Positions 40,626 to 49,539 of a stretch of 64,000 bases of DNA are shown here, piece after piece (within the stretch, counting starts at the first letter, position 1; every line of letters starts with the position of its first letter). Under the pieces are notes generated by a model. The model searched no databases, was not told the DNA's origin, and saw only the letters and a list, made by a program, of their open reading frames with translations. Origin of the DNA: Planktophila turicensis (GTDB lineage Bacteria; Actinomycetota; Actinomycetes; Nanopelagicales; Nanopelagicaceae); NCBI GenBank assembly GCA_965234405.1, contig OZ248346.1; one strand, 5' to 3'. Made by a program: the position numbers and the translations under genes.

Positions 40626-42659
40626 ATGAAGTTAGCGCTAGCAAGCATTTCTTATCTCATCACAGCTGTTGCATTAGTCCTTCTTGCAATTCGAGTTCGA
40701 CAACTCATTGCAATCTATAAGAAGCAACAACCTGATCCAACACGTAGCAACGATAAAGCTGCGCGCTTTAAGAATATGCTCACAGAAGTTCTGGGCCACA
40801 CAAAGATGCTTAAGTTCACTGGCTCTGGAATTGCTCACTGGTTCGTCATGATTGGTTTCGGTGCGCTCTTCGGAACTCTTGTTACCGCATATGGCCAAGT
40901 TATCAACCCTGAATTCGCACTTCCAGTAATTGGCCACTTCGTTGGGTACGAGCTCTTTGCTGAAGCAATTGGCGCACTTACTGGTATTGGAATTGTTACC
41001 CTCATTGGAATTCGCCAAGTAACACGATTCCGCATGCTCAATCGCTTTAGCGGTTCAGGAATGGGTAAGGCGTATTACGTCGAAGCAACAATTCTTGCAG
41101 TGGTCTTCTGTGTATTTGCACTGCGCGGTCTTGAAGGCGCACTTGCTGGAGAAACAGAATGGAATTGGCATTACGCAATTTCATGGCCAGCAGTTCTTGC
41201 ATTCAACTCGATGTCGACAGCGTCTATTGAAAGTGCAATCGTCATCGTTGCAACACTCAAGATTGTTGTCTCAATGACGTGGTTTATTGTTATTGCATCA
41301 AATCTCACTATGGGCGTTGCCTGGCACCGCTTCTTGGCATTCTTCAATATCTATTACAAGCGCAATATTGATAAGCCTGCGCTCGGCGCACTTCCTGAAA
41401 TGCTTTCTAAGGGAAAGCCAGTTAACTTCGAAGATCCTGCAGAAGATGATGTCTTTGGCCTAGGTACACGCGGAGATATCTCGTGGAAGGGCTTGCTGGA
41501 TATGACCAGCTGTACCGAGTGCGGTCGCTGCCAATCTCAGTGCCCTGCTTGGCATACAGATAAGCCTTTATCTCCGAAGCTCTTGATTATGGCTATGCGC
41601 GATCACGCTATGGCAAAGGTTGTTGAAACCGAGAACCTTGTCGGCGAGAACGCTCCTATTGCATTAGATGTCTTGTGGTCTTGTACTTCATGCGGCGCCT
41701 GCGTTGAAGAGTGTCCCGTCGATATCGAACATGTTGATCACATCGTCAATATGCGTCGTTTCCAGGTTCTCGTTGAATCAGAATTTCCAACAGAACTTGG
41801 CGGAACTTTCCGTAACCTAGAAAAGTCAGGAAACCCATGGGGTGCCAATAAGCAAGATCGCGAGGGTTGGATCGCTGAATGCGACTTCCCTGTTCGCGTT
41901 GTCAGTGGCGAACTTCCTGAAGAAGTTGAGTACTTATTCTGGGTTGGTTGCGCTGGTGCTTACGAAGAGCGCGCAAAGAAGACAACAAAGGCTGTTGCCG
42001 AACTTCTACATATGGCAGGCGTGAACTTCGCTGTTCTCGGAAAGCGCGAGACATGCACCGGAGATCCTGCACGTCGCTCGGGAAATGAATTCCTCTATCA
42101 GATTCTCGCTGCCGAAAATATTGAAACCTTTAAAGAGACTTTCGGTAATCGTGGAGTGAAGAAAGTTGTTGTTACCTGCCCTCACTGCTTCACAACGATT
42201 GGTAAGGATTACGCGCAGAGTGGTTACGAGCTACAGATGCTCCACCACACTCAGCTGCTCAATACTTTGGTGAAGGAAGGAAAGTTAAAGACTTCACCAC
42301 ATAAGGCTGATCAGAAGATTACTTTCCATGATCCTTGCTACTTAGGTCGCCACAATCAGATTTATGCACCACCACGCGAACTTCTTGAAGCATCTGGTTG
42401 CGACATCGAAGAGATGCCGCGTAACCAAGAACGTTCATTCTGCTGCGGTGGTGGCGGAGGCCGCATGTGGATGGAAGAGAAGATTGGTACTCGCATCAAC
42501 CTCAATCGCGTTGATGAAGCGATTGATACCGGTGTTCCTGAAGTTGCTGTCGCTTGTCCGTTCTGCCGCATCATGGTCGGCGACGGAATGGTTGCGCGTC
42601 AATCAGACGTCGAAGTACTTGATGTCGCTCAGGTCTTACTTAGGAACGTGAAGAGCTAA
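40626..42659 (+). CDS. membrane-bound heterodisulfide-reductase-like Fe-S oxidoreductase
   Basis: The N-terminal part (about 1-250) holds around five membrane helices like the NarI/cytochrome b domain. Two [4Fe-4S] motifs follow, CTECGRCQSQCP near 296 and CTSCGACVEECP near 355. Two CCG domains end the protein (VGCAGAYEERAKK near 442 and FHDPCYLGRHN with SFCCGGGGGR near 570-615). It resembles mycobacterial Rv0338c. Proposed roles are electron transfer between a soluble donor, such as an FAD-linked dehydrogenase or ETF, and menaquinone; the exact donor is unknown. Location beside lldD and rha genes may be chance. Confidence 0.86.
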   Translation: MKLALASISYLITAVALVLLAIRVRQLIAIYKKQQPDPTRSNDKAARFKNMLTEVLGHTKMLKFTGSGIAHWFVMIGFGALFGTLVTAYGQVINPEFALPVIGHFVGYELFAEAIGALTGIGIVTLIGIRQVTRFRMLNRFSGSGMGKAYYVEATILAVVFCVFALRGLEGALAGETEWNWHYAISWPAVLAFNSMSTASIESAIVIVATLKIVVSMTWFIVIASNLTMGVAWHRFLAFFNIYYKRNIDKPALGALPEMLSKGKPVNFEDPAEDDVFGLGTRGDISWKGLLDMTSCTECGRCQSQCPAWHTDKPLSPKLLIMAMRDHAMAKVVETENLVGENAPIALDVLWSCTSCGACVEECPVDIEHVDHIVNMRRFQVLVESEFPTELGGTFRNLEKSGNPWGANKQDREGWIAECDFPVRVVSGELPEEVEYLFWVGCAGAYEERAKKTTKAVAELLHMAGVNFAVLGKRETCTGDPARRSGNEFLYQILAAENIETFKETFGNRGVKKVVVTCPHCFTTIGKDYAQSGYELQMLHHTQLLNTLVKEGKLKTSPHKADQKITFHDPCYLGRHNQIYAPPRELLEASGCDIEEMPRNQERSFCCGGGGGRMWMEEKIGTRINLNRVDEAIDTGVPEVAVACPFCRIMVGDGMVARQSDVEVLDVAQVLLRNVKS

Positions 42660-43191
42660 GTAAGAACTTTGTCACAACTGCGCCGGTGATGAGGCCGCCG
42701 AGGTGGGCGCGCCAATCGACTCCGCCAATAGTGAAACCGAGGACGAAGTTAAGTCCGATGATCACTAGCGTGCTCTTTACTTCAGCGCCGATTCTGCGGC
42801 TGATGACAGCCCATGCTCCAAAGAGTCCGAAGACAGCTCCTGATGCACCGATTGAATAACCACTGTAACCAAGGAACATCGCAGATGTAAGTGATCCACC
42901 GATAAGAGATACAAAGAAGATAATCAGGAACTTGTTACGCCCTAAGAAGGTTTCAATCGGTGTTCCAAGTGAGTGCAGCGCGAGCATGTTAAATGCCAAG
43001 TGAATTGGAATAGTGCTCGAGTTATCGTGAACCAGGGCTACAGTGATTAATCGGTACCACTCATTGGTGACCTTTAGTAGATCGATTCCATAGAGTGCAA
43101 AGGTTCCAATAATCCCTGAATCAACGAGTTCGTAGAGATAAAAGGCGCAGATAACAGTGATCAGAGTTAATACTGCTGAACGCTGCTTCAT
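42640..43191 (-). CDS. rhomboid-family intramembrane serine protease
   Basis: A 183-residue, six-helix rhomboid. The catalytic Ser is in SIGASGAVFGLFGAW and the His in WRAHLGGL; the L1 loop (VTNEWYRLITVALVHDN) and HLAFNMLAL are also present. It cleaves membrane substrates that are not known here. The 3' end overlaps the Fe-S reductase gene by 20 bases in convergent orientation. The same gene neighbours cyclophilin next to tRNA-Ala/Ile in mycobacteria (Rv0110-like family, ppiA region). Confidence 0.9.
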   Translation of the reverse strand: MKQRSAVLTLITVICAFYLYELVDSGIIGTFALYGIDLLKVTNEWYRLITVALVHDNSSTIPIHLAFNMLALHSLGTPIETFLGRNKFLIIFFVSLIGGSLTSAMFLGYSGYSIGASGAVFGLFGAWAVISRRIGAEVKSTLVIIGLNFVLGFTIGGVDWRAHLGGLITGAVVTKFLLSSSRS

Positions 43192-43203
43192 ACCTGTGAA
43201 GTA

Positions 43204-43716
43204 TTAAGCGATAGTGACGCTATTGATTACAACTGGTGTGACAGGCTTATCTTGCGCACCTGTTGGAGTTGAACCAATCTTGTCGACGACAGCCTGTGAT
43301 GCTGCATCTTTTACTTCACCAAAAATTGTGTGCTTACGGTTGAGCCATGTTGTTGGCGCAACTGTGATGAAGAACTGTGAACCATTTGTTCCTGGTCCTG
43401 AGTTAGCCATTGCAAGAATGTATGGGCGATCGAATTGAAGTTCGCCGTGGAATTCATCTGCGAACTGGTAACCAGGTCCACCGAATCCCTGACCAAGTGG
43501 GTCTCCACCTTGAAGCATGAATCCTGCGATGACGCGGTGAAAAATTGTTCCGTCGTAAAGCTTCTCTGTTGACTTCTTACCTGTGCGTGGGTCTGTCCAC
43601 TCTTTTGCACCAGTTGCTAGACCGACAAAGTTTTCAACTGTCTTTGGTGCGTGATTAGGAAAGAGTTCGATGACGATATCGCCAAGAGTTGTGTGGAGAG
43701 TTGCTGTTGATGACAT
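43204..43716 (-). CDS. cyclophilin-type peptidyl-prolyl isomerase
   Basis: A cytoplasmic prolyl isomerase of 170 residues. Visible blocks are TLGDIVIELFPNHAPKTVEN, FHRVIAGFMLQGGDPLG with the catalytic Arg, and GTNGSQFFIT. The start is ATG 43714-43716; the longer reading to 43755 would run into the tRNA terminator. Corresponds in place to mycobacterial ppiA beside the tRNA-Ile/tRNA-Ala pair. Confidence 0.93.
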   Translation of the reverse strand: MSSTATLHTTLGDIVIELFPNHAPKTVENFVGLATGAKEWTDPRTGKKSTEKLYDGTIFHRVIAGFMLQGGDPLGQGFGGPGYQFADEFHGELQFDRPYILAMANSGPGTNGSQFFITVAPTTWLNRKHTIFGEVKDAASQAVVDKIGSTPTGAQDKPVTPVVINSVTIA

Positions 43717-43738
43717 TTGTTTTCCAATCGAGTGATAG

Positions 43739-43766
43739 TAAAAATCCCGCCACATGTGACGGGATC
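43739..43766 (-). terminator. terminator after tRNA-Ala
   Basis: On the minus strand GATCCCGTCACATGTGGCGG pairs into a near-complete hairpin (43744-43765), followed by TTTTTA. It ends the tRNA-Ile/tRNA-Ala (and perhaps gyrBA) transcript ahead of the cyclophilin gene. Confidence 0.85.
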
Positions 43767-43771
43767 TTGAG

Positions 43772-43844
43772 TGGAGACCAGGGGAATCGAACCCCTAACC
43801 CCCGCCTTGCAAAGGCGGTGCTCTACCAATTGAGCTAGGTCCCC
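43772..43844 (-). tRNA. tRNA-Ala (anticodon UGC)
   Basis: Acceptor GGGGACC (43838-43844) pairs with GGTCTCC, with one G.T pair; discriminator A is at 43772, anticodon UGC at 43809-43811, and the T arm has GGTTCGATTCC. CCA is not encoded. It lies 13 bases after tRNA-Ile. Confidence 0.97.
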
Positions 43845-43857
43845 GTATTAGAACGGG

Positions 43858-43932
43858 TGGGCCCAGGTGGACTTGAACCACCGACCTCTTCCTTATCAGG
43901 GAAGCGCTCTAACCAGGCTGAGCTATGGGCCC
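43858..43932 (-). tRNA. tRNA-Ile (anticodon GAU)
   Basis: Acceptor GGGCCCA pairs with TGGGCCC, discriminator A is at 43858, anticodon GAU at 43895-43897 and the T arm has GGTTCAAGTCC. CCA is not encoded. The gyrA - tRNA-Ile - tRNA-Ala order is conserved in actinobacteria. Confidence 0.97.
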
Positions 43933-43966
43933 GCAGACGAACTTTCGTGCGTTTGCAGAAGCGCTA

Positions 43967-43992
43967 GGTTACTTGATTTTCATCAAGTGACC
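43967..43992 (-). other. GAAA-tetraloop hairpin between gyrA and tRNA-Ile
   Basis: On the minus strand ACTTGAT-GAAA-ATCAAGT forms a 7-bp stem closed by a GNRA-type loop and extended by GGT/ACC. It has no T-run after it, so it may be an RNA processing or stability element rather than a terminator. Confidence 0.5.
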
Positions 43993-44026
43993 AAAACGGC
44001 CTCCATAACTACAGGCGTGAACCCTA

Positions 44027-46525
44027 CTACTTTTGCGTCGAAATCTCATCTTCGCTGTTGCGGGTCACAGATAAGAGGGTCGCACCTTCATCGAGGTTGA
44101 CCAGGCGAACGCCCATCGAGTCACGGCCTGTCTGGCGGACTTCAGCAGCTGGGGTGCGCATAACGGTTCCGGCAGATGTGATCGCCAGGATTTCATCGCT
44201 ATCTACTAATACGAGGGCTGAGACAAGAGTTCCGCGAGATTCTTCATCAATCTTTGCAGCCTTGATTCCGATTCCGCCGCGGCCTTGTAAACGATATTCA
44301 TCGATTGGAGTCTTCTTGCCGTAACCACCATCGGTTGCAGTAAATACAAATGCACCGACAGATGTTTCGGCATCAACACGTGACATGGTCAGAAGTTCAT
44401 CGCCTTCGCGGAACTTCATTCCGATAACACCTGAAGTTGATCGACCCATTGAGCGAAGTGATTCGTCATCTGTTGTAAAGCGAAGTGACATCGCCTTCTT
44501 TGAAACGAGCAGAAGTTCATCACCGTTGCGGACGAGGGATGCAGATACAACTTCGTCGCCGGGCTTAAGTGAAATCGCAATCAAGCCACCGGTACGAGGT
44601 GAGTCGTATTCAGAAAGTGGAGTCTTCTTGACGAGACCGTTCTTTGTTGCAAGAACTAAGAATGGAGCTGCGTTGTAATCCTTAAATGAAAGTACCTGTG
44701 CAATCTGCTCATCTGGCTTAAATGCCATCAAGTTTGCAACGTGCTGACCGCGAGCATCGCGTCCTGCATCCGGTAGCTCGTGAACCTTTGCGCGATAGAC
44801 GCGACCTTGGTTGGTGAAGAAGAGCAACCAGTCGTGAGTAGAGGCAACGAAGAAGTGATCGACAACGTCATCTTGCTTGAGCGCTGCACCCTTTACTCCG
44901 CGACCACCGCGGCGCTGTGACTTATACAAATCTGCACTTGTGCGCTTTGAATATCCGCCACGTGTAATGGTGACAACGACATCCTGATCTGGAATCAAAT
45001 CTTCTGCAGAGAAGTCGCCCTCGCTTGCAACAAGCTGTGTGCGGCGTTCGTCGCCGTACTTAGCGATCAAATCTGAAAGCTCTGTCTTGATAATTTCGCG
45101 CTGCTTAGCTTCAGAAGCCAAGATTGCGTTGAGTTCGATGATGTCGGCCATCAAGCCTTCGTACTCATCGTTGATCTTCTGGCGTTCAAGAGCTGCAATA
45201 CGACGAAGCTGCATATCCAAGATTGCATTTGCTTGAATTTCATCTACATCAAGGAGCTTCATCAAACCTGTACGCGCTTCTTCGGGTGTCTTAGATGCGC
45301 GGATAAGTGCAATTACTGCGTCCAGTGCATCGAGCGCCTTGAGGTAACCCTTAAGGATATGAGCGCGCTTCTCTTTTTCTACCAAGCGGAACTTGGTGCG
45401 GCGAACAATAACTTCGACCTGGTGCTCGATGTAGTACTTGATGAATTCATCAAGGCGCAGTGTGCGTGGCACACCATCGACGAGCGCCAACATATTTGCA
45501 CCGAATGTGTCTTGAAGCTGTGTCTGCTTATAAAGGTTATTAAGGATTACCTTAGGAATTGCAGAAGATTGAAGAACGATGACGAGGCGTTGGCCAAGAC
45601 GTTCGTTACCTTCGTCGCGAACATCGGCGATGCCCTTGATCTTGCCATCTTTAACGAGTTCAGCAATTTTAAGAGCCAAGTTATCTGGGTTTACTTGGTA
45701 TGGAAGTTCAGTGACAACAAGGCATGTGCGCTTGTTGATCTCTTCAACGTTAACAACTGCGCGCATCGTGACTGAGCCACGGCCCGTGCGATACGCATCT
45801 TCGATTCCACCGCGACCAACGATGAGCGCCTTCGTTGGGAAATCTGGACCCTTAACAATGGTGAGCATGTGGTTGAGAAGATCAGGTGCTGCCATCTCTG
45901 GATGTTCAAGTGCGTAGATAACTGCTTCGCCGATTTCGCGAAGGTTATGTGGCGGAATATTTGTCGCCATACCCACTGCAATACCTGCAGAGCCGTTGAC
46001 GAGAAGGTTTGGAAAACGTGAAGGCAGTACATCTGGCTCTTGTGAGCGACCGTCGTAGTTAGGTGAGAAGTTGACGGTATCTTCATCGATATCGCGCATC
46101 ATCTCCATAGCGATAGGCGCTAAACGTGCTTCTGTATAACGCATTGCAGCTGCTGGATCGTTGCCGGGAGAACCGAAGTTTCCGTTTCCATCAACCAATG
46201 GATAGCGAAGTGACCAAGGCTGAGCTAAACGAACAACGGTGTCATAGATCGCGGTGTCACCGTGTGGGTGGTAATTACCCATGACGTCACCGACGATACG
46301 TGAAGATTTGTAATAGCCCTTATCTGGGCGATAACCAGCGTCGTACATTGCATACAAGACGCGGCGGTGAACTGGCTTAAGACCATCGCGAACATCAGGA
46401 AGTGCGCGACCAACGATGACTGACATCGCGTAGTCGAGATAGCTTCGCGCCATTTCGACTTGAAGGTCGACCTTCTCGATGCGATCGAAAGTTACTTCGT
46501 CTGGATTCATATCTTCTGTTGTCAT
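44027..46525 (-). CDS. gyrA: DNA gyrase subunit A
   Basis: This is the breakage-reunion subunit. The active-site Tyr is in MRYTEARL (Y130). The quinolone-resistance region reads HPHGDTAIYD (86-95), with Thr at the position of E. coli Ser83, which is a common wild-type state. The C-terminal beta-pinwheel carries a GyrA box QRRGGRGVKG that wraps DNA. At 832 residues it is full length. It overlaps gyrB by one base (TAATG). Confidence 0.98.
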   Translation of the reverse strand: MTTEDMNPDEVTFDRIEKVDLQVEMARSYLDYAMSVIVGRALPDVRDGLKPVHRRVLYAMYDAGYRPDKGYYKSSRIVGDVMGNYHPHGDTAIYDTVVRLAQPWSLRYPLVDGNGNFGSPGNDPAAAMRYTEARLAPIAMEMMRDIDEDTVNFSPNYDGRSQEPDVLPSRFPNLLVNGSAGIAVGMATNIPPHNLREIGEAVIYALEHPEMAAPDLLNHMLTIVKGPDFPTKALIVGRGGIEDAYRTGRGSVTMRAVVNVEEINKRTCLVVTELPYQVNPDNLALKIAELVKDGKIKGIADVRDEGNERLGQRLVIVLQSSAIPKVILNNLYKQTQLQDTFGANMLALVDGVPRTLRLDEFIKYYIEHQVEVIVRRTKFRLVEKEKRAHILKGYLKALDALDAVIALIRASKTPEEARTGLMKLLDVDEIQANAILDMQLRRIAALERQKINDEYEGLMADIIELNAILASEAKQREIIKTELSDLIAKYGDERRTQLVASEGDFSAEDLIPDQDVVVTITRGGYSKRTSADLYKSQRRGGRGVKGAALKQDDVVDHFFVASTHDWLLFFTNQGRVYRAKVHELPDAGRDARGQHVANLMAFKPDEQIAQVLSFKDYNAAPFLVLATKNGLVKKTPLSEYDSPRTGGLIAISLKPGDEVVSASLVRNGDELLLVSKKAMSLRFTTDDESLRSMGRSTSGVIGMKFREGDELLTMSRVDAETSVGAFVFTATDGGYGKKTPIDEYRLQGRGGIGIKAAKIDEESRGTLVSALVLVDSDEILAITSAGTVMRTPAAEVRQTGRDSMGVRLVNLDEGATLLSVTRNSEDEISTQK

Positions 46526-48495
46526 TAGATATCCAAGAACCTAACATCTTTAGCGTTGCGCTGAATAAATGCGCGACGTTGTTCGACATCTTCACCCATA
46601 AGAACTGAGAAGAGATCATCTGCAGCTGCTGCGTCATCAAGAGTTACTTGAATTAGCACGCGGTGTTCAGGATCCATCGTTGTGTCCCAAAGCTCTTTCG
46701 CTGGCATTTCGCCAAGACCTTTAAAGCGCTGGATTCCATCATCCTTTGGAAGACGCTTTCCGGCATCGAGACCAATCTTGATCATGCCATCGCGCTCTTT
46801 GTCGCTAAATGCGTATTCGACAGGATCTTTTCCGCCCCACTTCAACTTATACAAAGGAGGCTGTGCGAGATAAACAAAACCATTTTCAATCAGCGGGCGC
46901 ATAAAGCGGAAGAGCAAAGTAAGTAGCAATGTGCGGATGTGCTGGCCGTCGACATCCGCATCGGCCATCAAAATAATCTTGTGATAGCGAAGCTTTGCGA
47001 TATCGAAGTCATCGTGAACACCGGTGCCGAGTGCGGTGATAAGTGCCTGTACTTCGTTGTTCTGTAGCACGCGATCAATGCGCGCCTTTTCAACGTTAAG
47101 AATTTTGCCGCGAATAGGCAGAACGGCTTGGTTACGTGAGTCGCGACCACCCTTTGTAGAACCACCTGCAGAGTCACCCTCGACAATGTAGAGCTCGCAC
47201 TTTGCAGGGTCTGTCCACTGGCAATCAGCGAGCTTTCCTGGCATTCCGCGACCTTCGAGCAAACCCTTGCGGTTACGAGCTAAGTCGCGCGCTTTACGTG
47301 CAGCAACGCGAGCAGATGCAGCATCAATCGATTTACGAATGATGTCTTTACCTTCTTGCGGATTCTGCTCAAACCATTGTGTGAGGTGCTCATTAACAAC
47401 TTTTTGTGTAAATGACTTTGCCTCGGTGTTACCAAGCTTTGTCTTTGTCTGTCCTTCAAACTGTGGCTCACCAAGTTTGATAGAAACAATTGCGGTCAGA
47501 CCTTCGCGAACATCGTCACCTGTTAGGCGATCTTCCTTCTTGCGAATCAAACCTTGTTCTTCAGCAAACTTATTTACAACAGAAGTGAGAGCGGTACGGA
47601 AACCTTCTTCGTGTGTTCCGCCTTCGTGCGTGTGAATTGTGTTTGCAAATGTATAGACAGATTCTGAGAATCCGTTATTCCACTGCATCGAAACTTCGAG
47701 TGAAAGTCGCGCCTTCTTATCCTCAGCCTCAAGAGCAATTACTGATTTGTGGAGTTCGCCGCGGGTTGAGTTGAGGTGCTTTACAAAGTCAGTGATTCCG
47801 CCTTGGTATTGGTAGCGCACAGAAAGCTGCTCGCCCTTTTCGTCGACATGGCCTGGACGCATATCGGTAAGAGACAAGATAAGTCCGCGGTTAAGAAATG
47901 CCATTTCGCGGAAACGTGTTGAGAGAACTTCAAATGAGAAATCAACTGTTTCAAAGATATCTGCAGATGGCCAGAATTGAATTGTTGTTCCGGTCTCGGT
48001 CGTTGCTTCGCCCTTTTTAACTGGCGCAGTTGGAACACCAAGTTTGTATTCCTGTGTCCAGATAAATCCATCGCGCTTTACCTTTGCAGATAAATCTGTA
48101 GAAAGTGCGTTTACAACTGATGAACCAACACCATGGAGACCACCAGAGACTGAGTAACCACCATCGCCGAACTTTCCACCTGCGTGAAGAACGGTGAGAA
48201 CAACTTCGAGAGCTGGTTTCTTTTCGACTGGGTGAATATCAACTGGAATTCCTCGACCGTTATCGACAACTTGAAGAGATCCGTCGGCCATCAAAGTCAC
48301 TTGGATTTCAGTACAGAAACCTGCGAGCGCCTCATCGACGGCGTTATCGACGATTTCATAGACAAGGTGGTGGAGGCCGCGTTCGCCGGTTGAGCCGATA
48401 TACATGCCTGGGCGCTTGCGGACTGCCTCAAGGCCCTCGAGGACGGTGATCGAGGAGGCGTCGTAACCGCCGGATTCCTTCTTCACATCAGCCAA
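46525..48495 (-). CDS. gyrB: DNA gyrase subunit B
   Basis: The ATPase subunit with GHKL domain (EIVDNAVDEALAGF, DNGRGIPV, GGLHGVGSSVVNALS), transducer domain, and Toprim domain (EGDSAGGS, MADADVDGQHI). The start is placed at TTG 48493-48495 (MADVKKESGGY), because AAGGAG at 48502-48507 lies six bases upstream; the TTG at 48508-48510 would put this ribosome site inside the gene. The product has 656 residues. No recF, dnaN or dnaA precedes it; a divergent two-component system does. Confidence 0.96.
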   Translation of the reverse strand: MADVKKESGGYDASSITVLEGLEAVRKRPGMYIGSTGERGLHHLVYEIVDNAVDEALAGFCTEIQVTLMADGSLQVVDNGRGIPVDIHPVEKKPALEVVLTVLHAGGKFGDGGYSVSGGLHGVGSSVVNALSTDLSAKVKRDGFIWTQEYKLGVPTAPVKKGEATTETGTTIQFWPSADIFETVDFSFEVLSTRFREMAFLNRGLILSLTDMRPGHVDEKGEQLSVRYQYQGGITDFVKHLNSTRGELHKSVIALEAEDKKARLSLEVSMQWNNGFSESVYTFANTIHTHEGGTHEEGFRTALTSVVNKFAEEQGLIRKKEDRLTGDDVREGLTAIVSIKLGEPQFEGQTKTKLGNTEAKSFTQKVVNEHLTQWFEQNPQEGKDIIRKSIDAASARVAARKARDLARNRKGLLEGRGMPGKLADCQWTDPAKCELYIVEGDSAGGSTKGGRDSRNQAVLPIRGKILNVEKARIDRVLQNNEVQALITALGTGVHDDFDIAKLRYHKIILMADADVDGQHIRTLLLTLLFRFMRPLIENGFVYLAQPPLYKLKWGGKDPVEYAFSDKERDGMIKIGLDAGKRLPKDDGIQRFKGLGEMPAKELWDTTMDPEHRVLIQVTLDDAAAADDLFSVLMGEDVEQRRAFIQRNAKDVRFLDI

Positions 48496-48811
48496 GGGGG
48501 GCTCCTTCAAAGTGCCTATGTTGAAATGTCCTGTATGGGGCTGTAGAGCGGTATTTCCTCAACAGCAGGCTGAAATCCTATCGTTAAATGGAAAGTGAAA
48601 TAACCCTGAAAAGCCTTAGGAGTGGGAAATACCGCGCGAAAAGCGATGGGGTGAGGGTTCCCATTAAAAAGTATGAAAAATCGACCCTATCCACAGGGTT
48701 TATCCCCATTGTGTGTGGAGTTACAGGCGTGTAATTCAGCGTTAACTCTTCCACCACCTAATAACTCTCTATTCTCAGCAAAGGCACAGGTTGAGCGAGG
48801 ACTCTTGAGGC
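48496..48811. other. gyrB / response regulator divergent region with two DnaA-box-like sites
   Basis: This is the only gene-free stretch over 300 bases. It holds the gyrB Shine-Dalgarno (AAGGAG, 48502-48507), two DnaA-box-like 9-mers in the same direction, CTATCCACA (48687-48695) and TTATCCCCA (48700-48708), each one base away from TTATCCACA, and a possible -10 (TATTCT, 48770-48775) for the response regulator. No small gene or RNA gene was seen. Confidence 0.5.
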
Positions 48812-49534
48812 ATGACAACCAACACTGCAAGTGAAGCAAAGGGTCAACGCATCCTCGTCGTCGATGACGAGTCAAGCATTAGCGATCTCATCGCAACAAG
48901 TTTGAAATTCGTTGGCTTCGATGTGCGCACTGCAGCAACTGGTTCGCAAGCTTTAACAATTGCCGAAGAATTTAAACCACACGCAATGATTCTCGATGTC
49001 ATGTTGCCTGATCTTGATGGCTTCGAAGTCTGTCGTCAGATTCGCAATGAAGGTATTGAAGTGGGAGTTCTCTTTCTCTCTGCCAAAGATGAGATGAAAG
49101 ATAAAGTGCAAGGTTTAACAATCGGTGGCGATGATTACATGACAAAGCCATTTAGCCTCGAAGAACTTGTTGCACGTCTGCGTGCGCTCTTGCGCCGAAT
49201 TGGCGTTGTCGAGCAGAACATGGATGAAGAGAAGATTCGTTTTGCAGATCTCGAACTCGATGAAGCAACTCACGAGGCTCGTCGCGCCGGACATCTCCTT
49301 GAACTCTCTCCTACTGAATTTACTTTGCTTCGCTACTTGCTGATTAACGCTGATCGCGTTGTTAGTAAGGCACAGATTCTGGATCACGTATGGGATTACG
49401 ACTTTGGTGGCGATGCCGGAATTGTTGAAACATATATTTCATACCTGCGCAAGAAGATTGATATCTACGAACCAGCACTCATTCACACAGTGCGTGGCGT
49501 TGGCTACCGACTTAGATTGCCTGCTGCAAAGTAG
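48812..49534 (+). CDS. OmpR/PhoB-type response regulator
   Basis: The receiver domain covers about 12-125, with acidic pocket VVDDE, phospho-acceptor D62 in ILDVMLPD and Lys in YMTKPF. The winged-helix DNA-binding domain covers about 145-238 (LELSPTEFTLLRYLLINADR, VRGVGYRLR). It is closest in layout to actinobacterial TrcR/MprA-like regulators. The kinase gene follows 5 bases later. The target genes are unknown; gyrB is divergent. Confidence 0.92.
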   Translation: MTTNTASEAKGQRILVVDDESSISDLIATSLKFVGFDVRTAATGSQALTIAEEFKPHAMILDVMLPDLDGFEVCRQIRNEGIEVGVLFLSAKDEMKDKVQGLTIGGDDYMTKPFSLEELVARLRALLRRIGVVEQNMDEEKIRFADLELDEATHEARRAGHLLELSPTEFTLLRYLLINADRVVSKAQILDHVWDYDFGGDAGIVETYISYLRKKIDIYEPALIHTVRGVGYRLRLPAAK

Positions 49535-49539
49535 ATTCA

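Noticed and set aside
43717..43755. Cyclophilin with 13 extra N-terminal residues
   Set aside because: This stretch carries the T-tract and stem of the tRNA-Ala terminator, and the conserved start is MSSTATLHT.
44027..46525. Quinolone resistance from Thr at the Ser83 position of GyrA
   Set aside because: Thr is a wild-type residue at this site in several bacteria and the acidic partner residue is intact.
48496..48510. gyrB starting at the TTG at 48508-48510
   Set aside because: AAGGAG at 48502-48507 would be inside the coding region; it is perfectly spaced for the TTG at 48493-48495, which gives the usual MADVKKE start.
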